NCBI GenBank assembly: GCA_031472005.1
Contig: PZJY01000002.1
Span: 2,046,001-2,110,000, forward strand
Source of the DNA: Tetracladium setigerum
Taxonomy: Eukaryota; Ascomycota; Leotiomycetes; Helotiales
DNA: 64,000 nt
Direction of reading: 5' to 3'
Part shown: piece after piece, positions 44,922 to 55,019 of the stretch
Layout of the letters: every line of letters begins with the position of its first letter
Position numbering within the stretch: position 1 is the first letter of the stretch
Translations under genes and position numbers: made by a program
The notes under the pieces: model-generated
What the model was told of the DNA's origin: nothing
The model's database searches: none
What the model saw: only the letters and a program-made list of their open reading frames with translations

Positions 44922-47900
44922 TTAAATCTCCCAACCCCTCTCATCAACTCGAGGTCCAACCTCCCCATCGCAGCCATCGCACTTCCCCTTTTCCAAAGCT
45001 TGTAAGCAGTAGCGACAAATGCATTCGCATTCATCATTCACAGAGTAGCCACACTTCTTGCACATGCAAATGCACTTGGAGCTATTTGCAGTACGGCATT
45101 TCGTGCAATCATGCGGAAACTCCATATCAACTTCGACCGGAGACCACTCTCCAGCGTACGCAATGTGCGACTCCACCACTTCCAATTCGCCACAGGCAAG
45201 ACAATTCTCCATCTCGTGTTCGTATCCACTTGTTGGGCCGTTGTACTCATTTTCACTGTCATCGTCGTAGTCCAACGATGCTACCTTCATGGTACGTCCC
45301 TTTCTGTAAGCTCGTTGTACTTCATGCGAGTAACAGAAGATGGGGAGATATCGGTGGCATATATAGCAGGAATAGGACACAAAGATTCTGTTATCCACGT
45401 GCTTGTAGTTGGCAATCCCACCTTCACCATCGACTCCACGAAGTGAGCTTCCGTCAACACGTCCAATTCCAATCGCCATTCTCCACATTAGGATGTTTGA
45501 CTGCAACATATCCCGGGCGGTGTAGCTACCAGCCTTCTCACCGTAGAGGAATCCGCCGGTAACTGGGTCAAACTCCAGTTGCGTTGGCGCCTTCCGATCA
45601 TCCTCAACGATTCGGCGGTAGCCAAAGTGACGAGCCACAAGTTTCTTCCAGAAGTCTGCGGTCAAGTTGAATCCGTTGTTACCTCCGCTTCCTTTCAATC
45701 GCAGAATGGCATAGACCGTTAGGTTTGAAAATTGGGAGCCAAACTGATCCACGGCGAGGGTGCGGTAGCTGATGTTTTTGGTCTCGTTGCGGATGTCCTC
45801 GGCACAGATCAGTCTTGTCCATTCCAGCGATGGTGCATTCGTTGCGAGCATGATGATCAATGCCGTTGACCAGTTGGGAAGTCGATGATGATGGAATGCA
45901 CTGTCCGCGAACATGGTGAATGACAATGACACCGGCTTGGTGGAGCCTTCGGAAGTACCTCCAATGTAGGTCTCCAAGCCCCCCTGGTGTATGAACCCCC
46001 AAATATCGAAGCTTTTGCAACTGTACAACTCAACAGACTTGAATCGATTGAGCTCTTTCAAGTTATGGGACTGTAAGAATATGCCCTTTTGGAGTGCAGA
46101 TGCACGGTAAAGTACGAGGTTCGGCTTCGACTCTTGAACCACATTTTGCGCCACTGACAATTTGCCATCTTTGGCATTTCTGTGACGATACGAAGCTGCG
46201 TGAGCGGTTTTCATCAATTGAAACAAGCCTTTGTTTGCATCAGCGCGATTGCCTCGTCTCATCATGCGCCGGGTGTGGTGGATGACGATGTGAGTGGTGA
46301 CAGGAGGGGTGCAGATTTTGCGTTTATGTAGACAAAACTCTCAAAAGCAGCACTCTGTCCACTCGCAAGACCCTGAAGCATCGATTCAAAGTTCAAGTGC
46401 TGCCAGATAAGTCCGACCACATCGTGCACCAGTGTCTTTGCATTGTTGCCTCTCCCCACCTCTCTGAAGACGACTCGTGCCTGCGAGACCCGAGCCAGAA
46501 TCACAGGTAGAGGAAGAGCGGGCTTCTTTGCAACATCTGTGGAAGGTCGCGTATTAACCGAGGTCGTAATAGGAGCATTCAAAGTCTTCTCAGGCACCGT
46601 ACCCACAGGAAGATGCGATGGAGTCTTTGTGGAAGTGGGGGCAGGTGGCAGCTTTGTTGATTGGCGACTTCGTCCTTCCGATCTGTTGAAACCTCCGGGG
46701 CCCCAGCCAGGCTTCGGTGTGGGTTGACAATTGCGGCCGCGACAGCAGGAGGAAGTGTAGGATCTTCCACACGAATTGCTTGAGAAACACCCCAGAGGCC
46801 CTCTGCGTGGACTTTGGACAGGCTTAAAAGTTTAACCTGGATATTGAAATCCTCATCCTCATCATGTAAACGACGATTTATATGGTGTGCCTTGGTTTGC
46901 GTACATCGCTGTCTATTAGCTCGAGCTGGACAGATCAGTCGTGGCACTGGCCGCATCAACTCGACCTTCTTGAGGTTACAATTGATATGGCATTTTCGAT
47001 TCATTAAGGATTGTGGACAAAACCCCTCGTAGATAGTACCCTGAAGCACAGAGAGAGTCTGCAAGGTTCTCTGGCCAAGTTCAAATGTCTCGGCGGTCGT
47101 CTGAATCTTGTTTGCATCCTGATTTTGTGCGGATTCAACACCTGGTACTGGTGGCGCATCATCCAAGGTAAGAAGTTGCTCAGGTGCAGGAACTTCTATG
47201 TCTGCTCCGCCGGAAGGTAGAACAATTCCACTGGCGGGGTCTGCTGTTCGGCGAACACAAGATCCGCAGCGGCTCTCTGACTGTTGGCTGCACGTATAGG
47301 AGTATTGACTTGAAGTTCTGCCGGTCCTGCTGCTGGTACTTCTGCGGCTGCCGGTGCTGTCTCAACTTGCGGGACAAAGGGGACTTCTGCTGCAGTCATG
47401 TTAGTTTGTGTCCCTACTTAAAAAGCCCTTGGATTGGAAGTAACTTACGCAACACCGAGGGAGGCTCAGGCTCAGGCTCAGACTTAGGCTCAGGCTCAGG
47501 CTCAGACTCAGGCTCAGGCTCAAGCTCAGACAGAGACCGATGCGGGGACGGAGACTTAGGCCCAGTCGCAGGCTCAGACGGAGAAAAGGACTCGGGCTCA
47601 GACGGGGGCAGAGATTCAGGCTCAGACGGAGAAATGAGCAAGGACATCACTTCAGCTAGGAGCTCTCTCCTGGAATATTCCTTCAACGGGGACAAGGCGT
47701 CGATGAGGATCGCCTTGGAGCAGTCAGCAAACAATCAGATGTCATACAAGCTTCTGAACTTACTCGACACGTCAGTAATATATTATTGTATTCACGATCG
47801 TTTTCCTCATCCTGTTGTTTGCACTTTTCGATGGTTGCCATGTAATCAATACGCAACTTTGCGATAGTCTGGTCGCAGAACTTGGTAATGCTATCCGAAG

Positions 47901-48220
47901 CTGCTTCCGTTCCGCGTGTGGGCACTCTCGCAAGCTCACTGATCATTCTATGCTCAGACTACACCACTATCAGTATCCCATTAAAAAATCAACGGCACAC
48001 CTGAATTACATACCGATCTCACTTCATCAACCATTCTCTGATATGCAAGATATATATCATTATCACTTGCTTGGGGCTCGACACTTCTCAAGTTGATCTT
48101 AAGTCGCTCGATCTTCTCGAGGTAACTCTCCAGTCGACCAGCATGTGGATCTGCCTCCTCTACCTGACCTGCTCCAGGCAGATCGGGTGGCGGAATAATG
48201 TTTGCCATGATTGAATTCAT
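44922..48220 (-). CDS. Large multi-exon protein of unknown function, cysteine-rich C-terminus
   Basis: A chain of minus-strand exons starts at MNSIMANIIPPPDLPGAGQ (48220). It passes a helical part (LESYLEKIERLKINLRS, IEKCKQQDEENDREYNN), a Ser-Glu-Pro repeat tract, and VPFVPQVETAPAAAEVPAAG. It continues through PTPKPGWGPGGFNRSEGRS and a globular-looking part (DVVGLIWQHLNFESMLQGLA, LYRASALQKGIFLQSHNLKE). It ends with a Cys-rich tail (ENCLACGELE, CICMCKKCGYSV, CECICRYCLQALEKGKCDGC) that probably binds zinc. Three introns have good GT-AG ends (donors GTATGT, GTAAGT, GTAAGT). In three places the frame is lost at C runs (minus strand; plus G runs at 47236-47239, 46721-46723 and 46306-46309), and one extra C at each restores one long protein. 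I know no family for it. It could instead be a real pseudogene. Confidence 0.6.
47455..47640 (-). repeat. Ser-Glu-Pro codon repeat inside the unknown gene
   Basis: A GGCTCAGGCTCAGACT-type hexanucleotide array (plus strand) encodes, on the minus strand, repeated SEPEPEP and PSEPES blocks. It stays in frame, so it forms a disordered acidic linker in the protein. Length variation between strains is likely. Confidence 0.8.
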
Positions 48221-48941
48221 CTCTATGTTGCGAATTAGTGTACGCTTCGAAGATCGACCATAAAACAAAATCAGAGCGGTGATGAACTTACCATGTCATT
48301 GGTCGTGGAGCTACCGCGTCGTTCAGGTGGAAGAGGGTCGAGGAAGGAGTTTGGTGTAGAAGCTCAAGTGGACAAGCTCGAGGGGAGAAGATTTAAAGAT
48401 CGAAGGTTGCGGCAGAGAGCCAGAAGAGTTGAGAGGATGAAACTTCAATACGCAAGCTTGAGTGAACAAGGGTGAGTACAGGTAGGTTGAAGTTGGGGGA
48501 AAAGTTGGGTGGGGTGGGGAGAGAGGGTGGGGAGAGAGGTAGGTGTAAAAATTAAAGTCGCGAGAATTGTTTGGAAGCTTTAGGTGGGGTGGGGCGGCGC
48601 TAGCGTGATCACGTGATACGAGCACAATACATCATTTCACTTCAATGACTTTTTCCTCTCAGAAAATAATAACATTAGGTCTTTCAATGGTGATATGTAA
48701 GATTTTTATACTTCACTCTCCTATTTCCAGTCAAGTCAAGCTTCTTCTGCTGACCACGATCTTGAGATATTTTACTTTCCAAATGGTTCATACACATCAC
48801 ACATTTGAAGACGTTGTTTCGTATTAACAATTTGTTCCATTGCCACTAAGATGGCTCATGTTTGCTGATGATTCAACTCATCTAGCACTTCTACGCCCTA
48901 TCATACACCGCCCTATCATACACCACCATCTAAGTACCTAT
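48221..48941. other. Intergenic between two unknown genes
   Basis: About 720 bases: the promoter of the 44,922-48,220 gene on the left and the 3' flank of the next minus-strand gene on the right. A GGTGGGG/GAGAGGT-rich patch lies near 48,500-48,600. No gene was recognised. Confidence 0.4.
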
Positions 48942-50048
48942 TTAAGCACTCTTTCCCTTTGCATTCTCAATCTCCTCATCTGACTGCCTCAACGCGAGCT
49001 TAATAATCGAAGATTCATCCTTCAACTTCTCATCCATGAATGATACGACGTCCTTAACACCCAGCCAGCGTCCCAATCGTTGTGCGATACGATAAATTGC
49101 GGCAGCATCATGGCGGAGGTTGTTCAATTCATCAACCGGGCCTGCGATGGACTCGTCTGGCACAGCATCGGGGACATTAGTATTGAGAAGTTGTGCGAAA
49201 CGAGCAATTGTGACATCATCATCATCATTAAGGAGGTTGTTCAATCCTTCAGATGGATTCGCGATGGACTCGGCTGGTTCAGCAACAGGGGCAGTAGCCT
49301 TAAAGAATGTCAATTACCATAAACTGAGAGGCTAGGAAGAAAACTTACGCTTACTGAATTGAGAGAATCACCTCCTGCCTTCTGTGTTGAGGGTTCCTCG
49401 GAAGCAGGATCGGCATCAACTGACCACTATTTATGAATCGTCAGCCTGCTCATTTAGTTGGATGATGGTGTACTCACAGTCTGGGCAAGGACGTTCTCGA
49501 CGATGGACAAGAACTCTGCGTGGTCGAATTCACACTCAAAGTGCTTGCAGCCCTCGATCTTGCACCATTTGAGAGCAGCGCATGCAGCGGCGATCTACAT
49601 GGGACGTTAGTGGTGAAAGGCACATGCATAAGGTTACTTGCCTCCTTCTCATTGATACCGTACGTCTTAGGTAGTCTAGACAACTGCAGATATGCGTGCT
49701 GTACCATATTAGTTGATAGATCGATGACTAAAATACGAGAGTGAACTTACCTTGTCCTCGCACTCGTTGAAGAAGTCATCCTTGTCCATCAACTTGTATC
49801 CGAACTTCTCCTCCCATGCAATAGTCTACGAGAGAAACAGTCAGAGAAAGAAAAGTGAATGTGCTTGAATATCTTACCAAGATGAACGGAGGCAGATGGT
49901 TGAGGCAACGAATGAGTTGATGCTCGAGGGCGACATCACGGCGCTCGCGCTTGTAGTTTTCATGAACCTTGACAACGAGCTCGACGAATTCCGTATCGAG
50001 TCTCTCTACAACCCGGCTATGGACCGCACGCTCAATATAGTCGGACAT
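48942..50048 (-). CDS. Multi-exon protein of unknown function
   Basis: The start is MSDYIERAVHSRVVERLDTE (ATG at 50046-50048). Exons continue with TIAWEEKFGYKLMDKDDFFN, HAYLQLSRLPKTYGINEKE, IAAACAALKWCKIEGCKHFE, WSVDADPASEEPSTQKAGGD and a final exon ending IENAKGKSA. All junctions keep the frame. One intron (49595-49641, 47 nt) begins with GC (GCAAGT) rather than GT and ends TAG, a rare GC-AG type. The N-terminal helical part with Cys-x-x-x-x-Cys-x-x-x-x-Cys spacing and a disordered acidic middle do not match a family known to me. It is the neighbour of the Argonaute remains but transcribed away from them. No frame damage is seen, so it is probably functional. Confidence 0.65.
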
Positions 50049-50637
50049 GTTGTTGATTGTGAATCGAGGTAGTGGAAGATGGTTGATGCGGAAGGAACTG
50101 TAACAGGTAGTGGTGGGGTTCTGGCCGCGAGGTAGAGAGGTAGATGTGCGGCATGGAAGGTCACCAATGGCGGAGAATTGTCTCAGATTAACTGGGCTTG
50201 GTTTGTGGGGGATATTGTAGTCTAGCTGAATTTGGACTAGCAGGCGGGAATACCCGGCGCTAAACCTACCCCGTAACATCGACATCAATTTTGAAAGGTA
50301 AGATATTCTTCAGCTGGGCCTCAGTAGACTCTGAATGGACTTGAAAACGGGCAATCGCCGACTGTTTATTTCATAATTCATAGAGAAATCGTAAATCTCT
50401 GATATCTTTCGATTTTCTATTCAGCGATATCTCCAGCTGGTCATGCAAAGCCCGTCCTCGAATACCCCGCATCCGATGTAAGTATCATGAAGATAAATTT
50501 TATTTCTAGCTAGCTAATTAATGCACGTAGTCTCTATTCAAAGATCATAATCTTACATCAACATCAATCGATCTGTAATGGCGTTGTCCTACACACCCAG
50601 ATATCATTCAGAACGTCGAATATTGTCTCTCTCCTGC
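50049..50637. other. Spacer between the unknown gene and the Argonaute remains
   Basis: About 590 bases. It holds the promoter of the minus-strand gene. No Argonaute N-terminal or L1 similarity was recognised here. Confidence 0.4.
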
Positions 50638-51430
50638 TGCTGCTCTGCTGCTCTCATACCCATCCACAAGCCGATGATGGAAAACCAGCTGCAAAAGGAA
50701 GGCAAAGCCAGTACCAAAGCCCATTAGAGCACCGTTGCCAAGCAACACATACATCTCTGTGTTCGATTACTTCAAGCGCAAATATCCCCATTTGCAGCTA
50801 AACCCTCACTTGCCCATTGTCAACGTTGGCACCAGGGAGAATCCTGACTATCTCCAGGCCGAAGTATGCCTAGTTACACCAGGTCCCAAAGTCCATTGGA
50901 GCACCGACGCACCGTTGCCAAGCAACACATACATCTCTGTGTTCGATTACTTCAAGCGCAAATATGGGAGCACCGACGCACCGTTGCCAAGCAACACATA
51001 CATCTCTGTGTTCGATTACTTCAAGCGCAAATATCATACATCTCTGTGTTCGATTACTTCAAGCGCAAATATGGGAGCACCGACGCACCGTTGCCAAGCA
51101 ACTCATACATCTCTGTGTTCGATTACTTCAAGCGCAAATATCCCCATTTCTCTTGCTGCTGCTCTAATACCTATCCACAAGCTAATGATAGAAAACTAGC
51201 TGCAGAAGGAAGGCAAAGCCAGTACCAAAGCCCATAGGAGCACTGTTGCCAAGCAACACATATATCTCTGTGTTCGATTACTTTAAGCGCAAATATGCCC
51301 ATTTCTCCTGCTGCTGCTCTGCTGCGCTGATACCTATCCACAATCCAATGATAGAAAACCAGCTGCAGAAGGAAGGCAAAGCCAGTACTAAAGCCCATTG
51401 GAGCATCGTTGGCAAGCAATACGCATGTTA
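50638..51430 (+). pseudogene. Argonaute PAZ-domain fragment with tandemly multiplied segment
   Basis: The first copy (50735-50884) reads YISVFDYFKRKYPHLQLNPH, LPIVNVGTRENPDYLQAEVC and LVTPG, which matches the fungal Argonaute PAZ domain (V-x-D-Y-F-K-x-x-Y, L-P-x-V-N-V-G-T-x-E, Y-L-x-x-E-V-C). The segment encoding ISVFDYFKRKY then recurs: cores begin at 50,750, 50,930, 50,999, 51,037, 51,106 and 51,261, separated by 180, 69, 38, 69 and 155 bases. A second unit (AACCAGCTGCARAAGGAAGG and flanking bases) precedes copies 1 and 6 and appears once more at about 51,360. The repeats change reading phase relative to one another, so no long protein results. All copies point the same way. Confidence 0.85.
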
Positions 51431-51639
51431 CTCTCCGCCAGGTTGTACTATCAGCGTCGGACCAAGTCGGCAACACACCACCCAGTCGAGGCCAGAAAAC
51501 ACAAGTAAGCACTCACGGATGCACTCTGTGACGTCAAATTGTACAATTATTAATTTGATTTATACAAGGGGATCTCATCGCCTAATTTATACAAGAGTGT
51601 CGCTGCCAATGTCTTCCTCCAATTCTACTTATCGTCTCC
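51431..51639. other. Spacer inside the Argonaute remains
   Basis: About 200 bases with no recognised similarity, between the PAZ repeats and the acidic-codon repeat. Confidence 0.35.
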
Positions 51640-51895
51640 TTCCGTATCTACACCCTCATCGTGTTCATCATCATCATTTACATCCGTGTCTTCATTCTCA
51701 TCGTGTTTTTCATCATTTGCGTGCTCATCCAAATCCTCATCCAGCTCATCCGTGTCTTCATTCTCATCGTGTTCTTCATCGTTTACATCCGTGTCTTCAT
51801 TCTCATCGTGTTCTTCATCGCTTGCGTGCTCATCCAAATCCTCATCCAGTCCATCCCCAGTCAGTCCTTCAGTACCAGGCACATCCCATCCCAAG
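51640..51895 (-). repeat. Acidic-codon tandem repeat
   Basis: A (T)CATCGTGTTCTTCATC-type array; on the minus strand an open frame of 89 codons reads repeated DEHDENEDTDVND and DELDEDLDEHAND blocks. It could be the coding minisatellite of a minus-strand gene, but no protein-like flank was found and it lies between Argonaute fragments. I treat it as a simple-sequence expansion. Confidence 0.7.
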
Positions 51896-52104
51896 TCTTC
51901 TCGATATCTAAGTCGTCATTACTATTAGCTCTATCTGATTAATTACTATTACGTAAGTATTCGATTAATAATATAATCTTTTCTAAATCATACACACGAG
52001 CTTTCAAGAAAGCGTGAATCTCAAGCAGAGGTCTATCCTGACAAATGTATCCCATCAGTGTGTGCTGAACATCCTGACCCTTGCGTCGGATGTTGAGCCA
52101 TTCG

Positions 52105-52190
52105 TGGGGGAAGTCGATCTGGATGAGACGCAACAAATGTAAAAATAGTAACTCAATTATCAGTGATGGTGTTGGGGGCATGGCCTGATC
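52105..52190 (+). pseudogene. Short Argonaute L2 remnant
   Basis: The codons for VDLDETQQM are followed, after a short gap, by NSIISDGVG. They match the L-S-x-D-Q-T-Q-Q-M-I start and the S-I-I-S-D-G end of the L2 segment repeated downstream, with the middle deleted. Confidence 0.55.
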
Positions 52191-52439
52191 ACATGATTCA
52201 GGCACCCAGGCAACCTTAGATAGCTTAGAAAGAAGGAGAGTTTCTCTCCTTCTACTTCTTCAGACTAACACATACCACTGAAGCCATTCTTTGCTTTTGG
52301 TGCTTATTTCCCACTCTTTTGCTTCTTCTTCCTCTTGGTTCTCTTTTGTTGACCCTTTCTCTCCTCCGCCAGTTACAGGGCACGACAGATGGATACGCAA
52401 AGCCGGTGCCGAATCCCATTGGACCATCGTCGCCATGTA
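52191..52439. other. Spacer between L2 remnants
   Basis: About 250 bases, with a GAGAGTTTCTCTC patch near 52,235. No gene was recognised; a piece near 52,390-52,440 resembles the unit that precedes the PAZ copies. Confidence 0.35.
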
Positions 52440-53345
52440 ACACATATGTTACTCCCACCAGGCTAGACTATTAAGCACCGCCTGAGTCCGATCCCTTGAG
52501 CCTGGATCAAACGCAGCAAATGATCAGGTTCGCTTGTCGCAAGACGTGGGAGAATAGGGATTCGATTACCAGTGATGGAAATGATCAAATTCGCTTGCCG
52601 CAAGTCGTTGGAGAATGGGGATTCGATTATTAGCAATGAAAAGGCAAGGCCAGTGCCAAGCAATCATATTGCTTTTACCAGGTAGGGCTACCAAGCACCG
52701 CCTGAGTCCGATCGCCTGAGTCTAGATCAAACGCAGCAAATGATCAAATTCGCTTGCCACAGGTCGTGGGAGAATAGGGATTCGATTATCAGTGATGGAA
52801 ATGATCAAATTCGCTTGCCACAGGTCGTGGGAGAATGGGGATTCGATTATCAGTGATGGAAATGATCAACTTCGCTTGCCACAGGTCGTGGGAGAATGGG
52901 GATTCGATTATCAGTGATAGAAACGATCAACTTCGCTTGCCGCAGGTCGTGGGAGAATGGGGATTCGATTATCAGTGATAGAAACGATCAACTTCGCTTG
53001 CCGCAGGTCGTGGGAGAATGGGGATTCGATTATCAGTGATGGAAGGCAAGACCATCGCTCAGCGAATAGATTGGTTTTACCAGGCAGGGCGTCTGAGTCC
53101 AATCGCGTGAGTCTGGATCAAATGCAGCAAATGATCAAATTCGCTTGCCGCAAGCCTTGGGAGAATGGGGATTCGATTATCAGTGATGGAAAGGCAGGGC
53201 CAGCGCCCAGATATATATATACATATATATCTCGCCGGTTGGACTAAGAAGCGCCGTCTAAGGTCGGACCAAACGCAACAAATAATTAAATTCGCTTGCC
53301 GCAAGCCTTGGGAGAATGGGGATTCGATTATCAGTGATAACAAGG
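52440..53345 (+). pseudogene. Argonaute PAZ-L2 segment amplified as a 61-bp tandem repeat
   Basis: Each unit encodes MIKFACRKPWENGDSIISDG, the conserved Argonaute L2 motif (Q-T-Q-x-M-I-x-F-A-x-R-x-P-x-E-N-x-x-S-I). Unit starts are at 52,520, 52,581, 52,740, 52,801, 52,862, 52,923, 52,984 and 53,131, with a diverged ninth at about 53,282. Consecutive units in the main block are exactly 61 bases apart, so the phase rotates at every copy. The copy around 53,070-53,195 keeps the preceding part too: LVLPGRASESNRVSLDQMQQ, that is the end of PAZ joined to L2 as in real Argonautes. Larger units of about 150-220 bases contain the 61-bp unit. An AT dinucleotide tract interrupts the array at about 53,210-53,232. 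Confidence 0.88.
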
Positions 53346-53795
53346 CTATTATTAGATGGATGCAATACAAATCCCACACTGGCGCGATTTAGATTGGCTG
53401 TCGGTAATAGCTTGATCACAGTTGCAGCTCGTGTTCTGCCAGCTCCTGCAATCAAATATAAGAATCCCCAGAATAAGGAGACTGCTGTCCACCCAAGATC
53501 TGGCTCTTGGAATATGGCCAATGTCAAGTTTCACACGGGGTCTACCTTATGTCCTTGGACTTGCATTTGGTTCAGTGTTTTTTCTCGCGACCATGGAAAG
53601 GCCGTTCTTGGACTTGGATGCAACACAAATCCTATTTGAGCGCGATTGGGACTGATATCAGACCATGCAATCAAGTACAAAGTCCTCATATAAAGAGGAC
53701 TGCTATGATCCCAAGAGTCGGTCGATGGAATACACTGTCAAATTTCACACAAGGTCTAACTTGCGTCCTTGGACTTAAGTGTTATTGGCTGCACT
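53345..53795 (+). pseudogene. Argonaute L2/MID segment, two direct copies
   Basis: Copy 1 (about 53,347-53,590) reads CNTNPTLARFRLAVGNSLIT, VAARVLPAPAIKYKNPQNKE and GSWNMANVKFHTGSTL, which is the L2 end and MID start of fungal Argonautes (R-V-L-P-x-P, W-N-M-x-x-V-K-F-H). Copy 2 (about 53,614-53,795) repeats the same DNA with stops and small deletions: CNTNPI, then HAIKYK, then a diverged VKFHTR-like part. The catalytic PIWI domain was not found downstream. The order PAZ, L2, MID along the strand is that of an intact gene. Confidence 0.85.
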
Positions 53796-54360
53796 AAATC
53801 GCATCGATAAAGCCTGGTGAGACATGAGGTTCGGCAAATGGAATATTCTGATGTCTAAAGAGCATGAAAAGATGGGGCCCTAAAAGCGGGTTCAATACCA
53901 TGGCCAAAGTGACCATGTGTGCACTCCCTGTAATCCTCTACCACTATCATTAAATGAATGGATTACAGAAACTGGCAATATTTAAAAGAGATCCGTATCG
54001 ACTGTACACGTATGAATAGGCAGAATAGCACTTCAGATTGAGACGCTTGGCTTATGGGAGTGGCCGTATAAAGGGACAAAAAGAGACATGAAATCCTGCT
54101 GTTTGTACACTGCGTACGGCGTACTTTCAAAGTACCTTCTTTTGTTTTTAGATCCCCAAAAATCAAATGTGAAGTCTGAACGCAACGCTTTCACCATCAC
54201 CGCCATCTGTATCCATCACCTGTAATCTTACCAGTATTCAACGCATATATGCAGTTTGCCAATCAGAATCGAATTGACAATCAGGTAATCGAATCGCTGG
54301 CCAACTGGTCTACAATCAAGTTGGTCATCGGTCAACATGATCTAATAAATTAGAAGTTGA
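53796..54360. other. No gene recognised
   Basis: About 560 AT-rich bases following the Argonaute remains. No PIWI motif and no repeat unit were seen. Confidence 0.4.
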
Positions 54361-54965
54361 ACCGAGGGGGAGAGTCAAATTATCAAGAGTGGGGGCATGG
54401 AGGGTGTGGTATTTGAGGTATTCGGGGCTTCGTAGATGGCCCGGGGGCCCGGGGGCTGGAAAAGAATGTGGGAGCTTCGTACAGTGACCCGAGAGTTGTA
54501 AAAGAAGGATGTATGTGGGCTTCCGATCGAGGGTGGTACTCGGGCTTCCCAGAGGGCCTCGGGGTTGTGGTGAGTGACTGGGATCTTCGGAGCGGGCCCG
54601 GGACATGATATGAAGAGGGGGCATTTGTAGAAAGCCCCGGTGATGGTCGACTGCTCGGCGAAGAGCTCAAGAGGTAGGGAGGGGAGCGTCGGATATTGCT
54701 CTGGGAGTCGTGAAAAGGTGGGAGTTTCCGTAAGCGTTGATGAGTTCAGGGCTTTGTAGAGGGGTTCTGAGGATATCGGCCACGAGGGGGAGGTCAAGAC
54801 ACCCATGTAGTCGATTCCAATTTGAGTTGGCCCAAACTCCACGATCCACAGTGGTACTCGGTATGCCCAGCCTCATGCCCATAAGTTTGTCCACCGTGTT
54901 TGCGGTCGTGCGGTGTCAAAAGCTCACAGCACACTCGAGATCATACGCAATCAGTCCGTTTCGAC
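54361..54965 (-). repeat. Degenerate Pro-rich, GC-rich repeat block
   Basis: Short direct repeats of the type CGAAGCYC and GGGCCCGGG-like words recur on the minus strand, giving Pro/Ser-rich frames in all phases. No protein family is visible. It has higher GC than the flanking sequence, and I read it as a decayed tandem repeat. Confidence 0.45.
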
Positions 54966-55019
54966 CGTAAACTGAGGCTCCTGATAAGCTTAAACCCCTA
55001 TAAAGTTTTGGTAGAAGAC

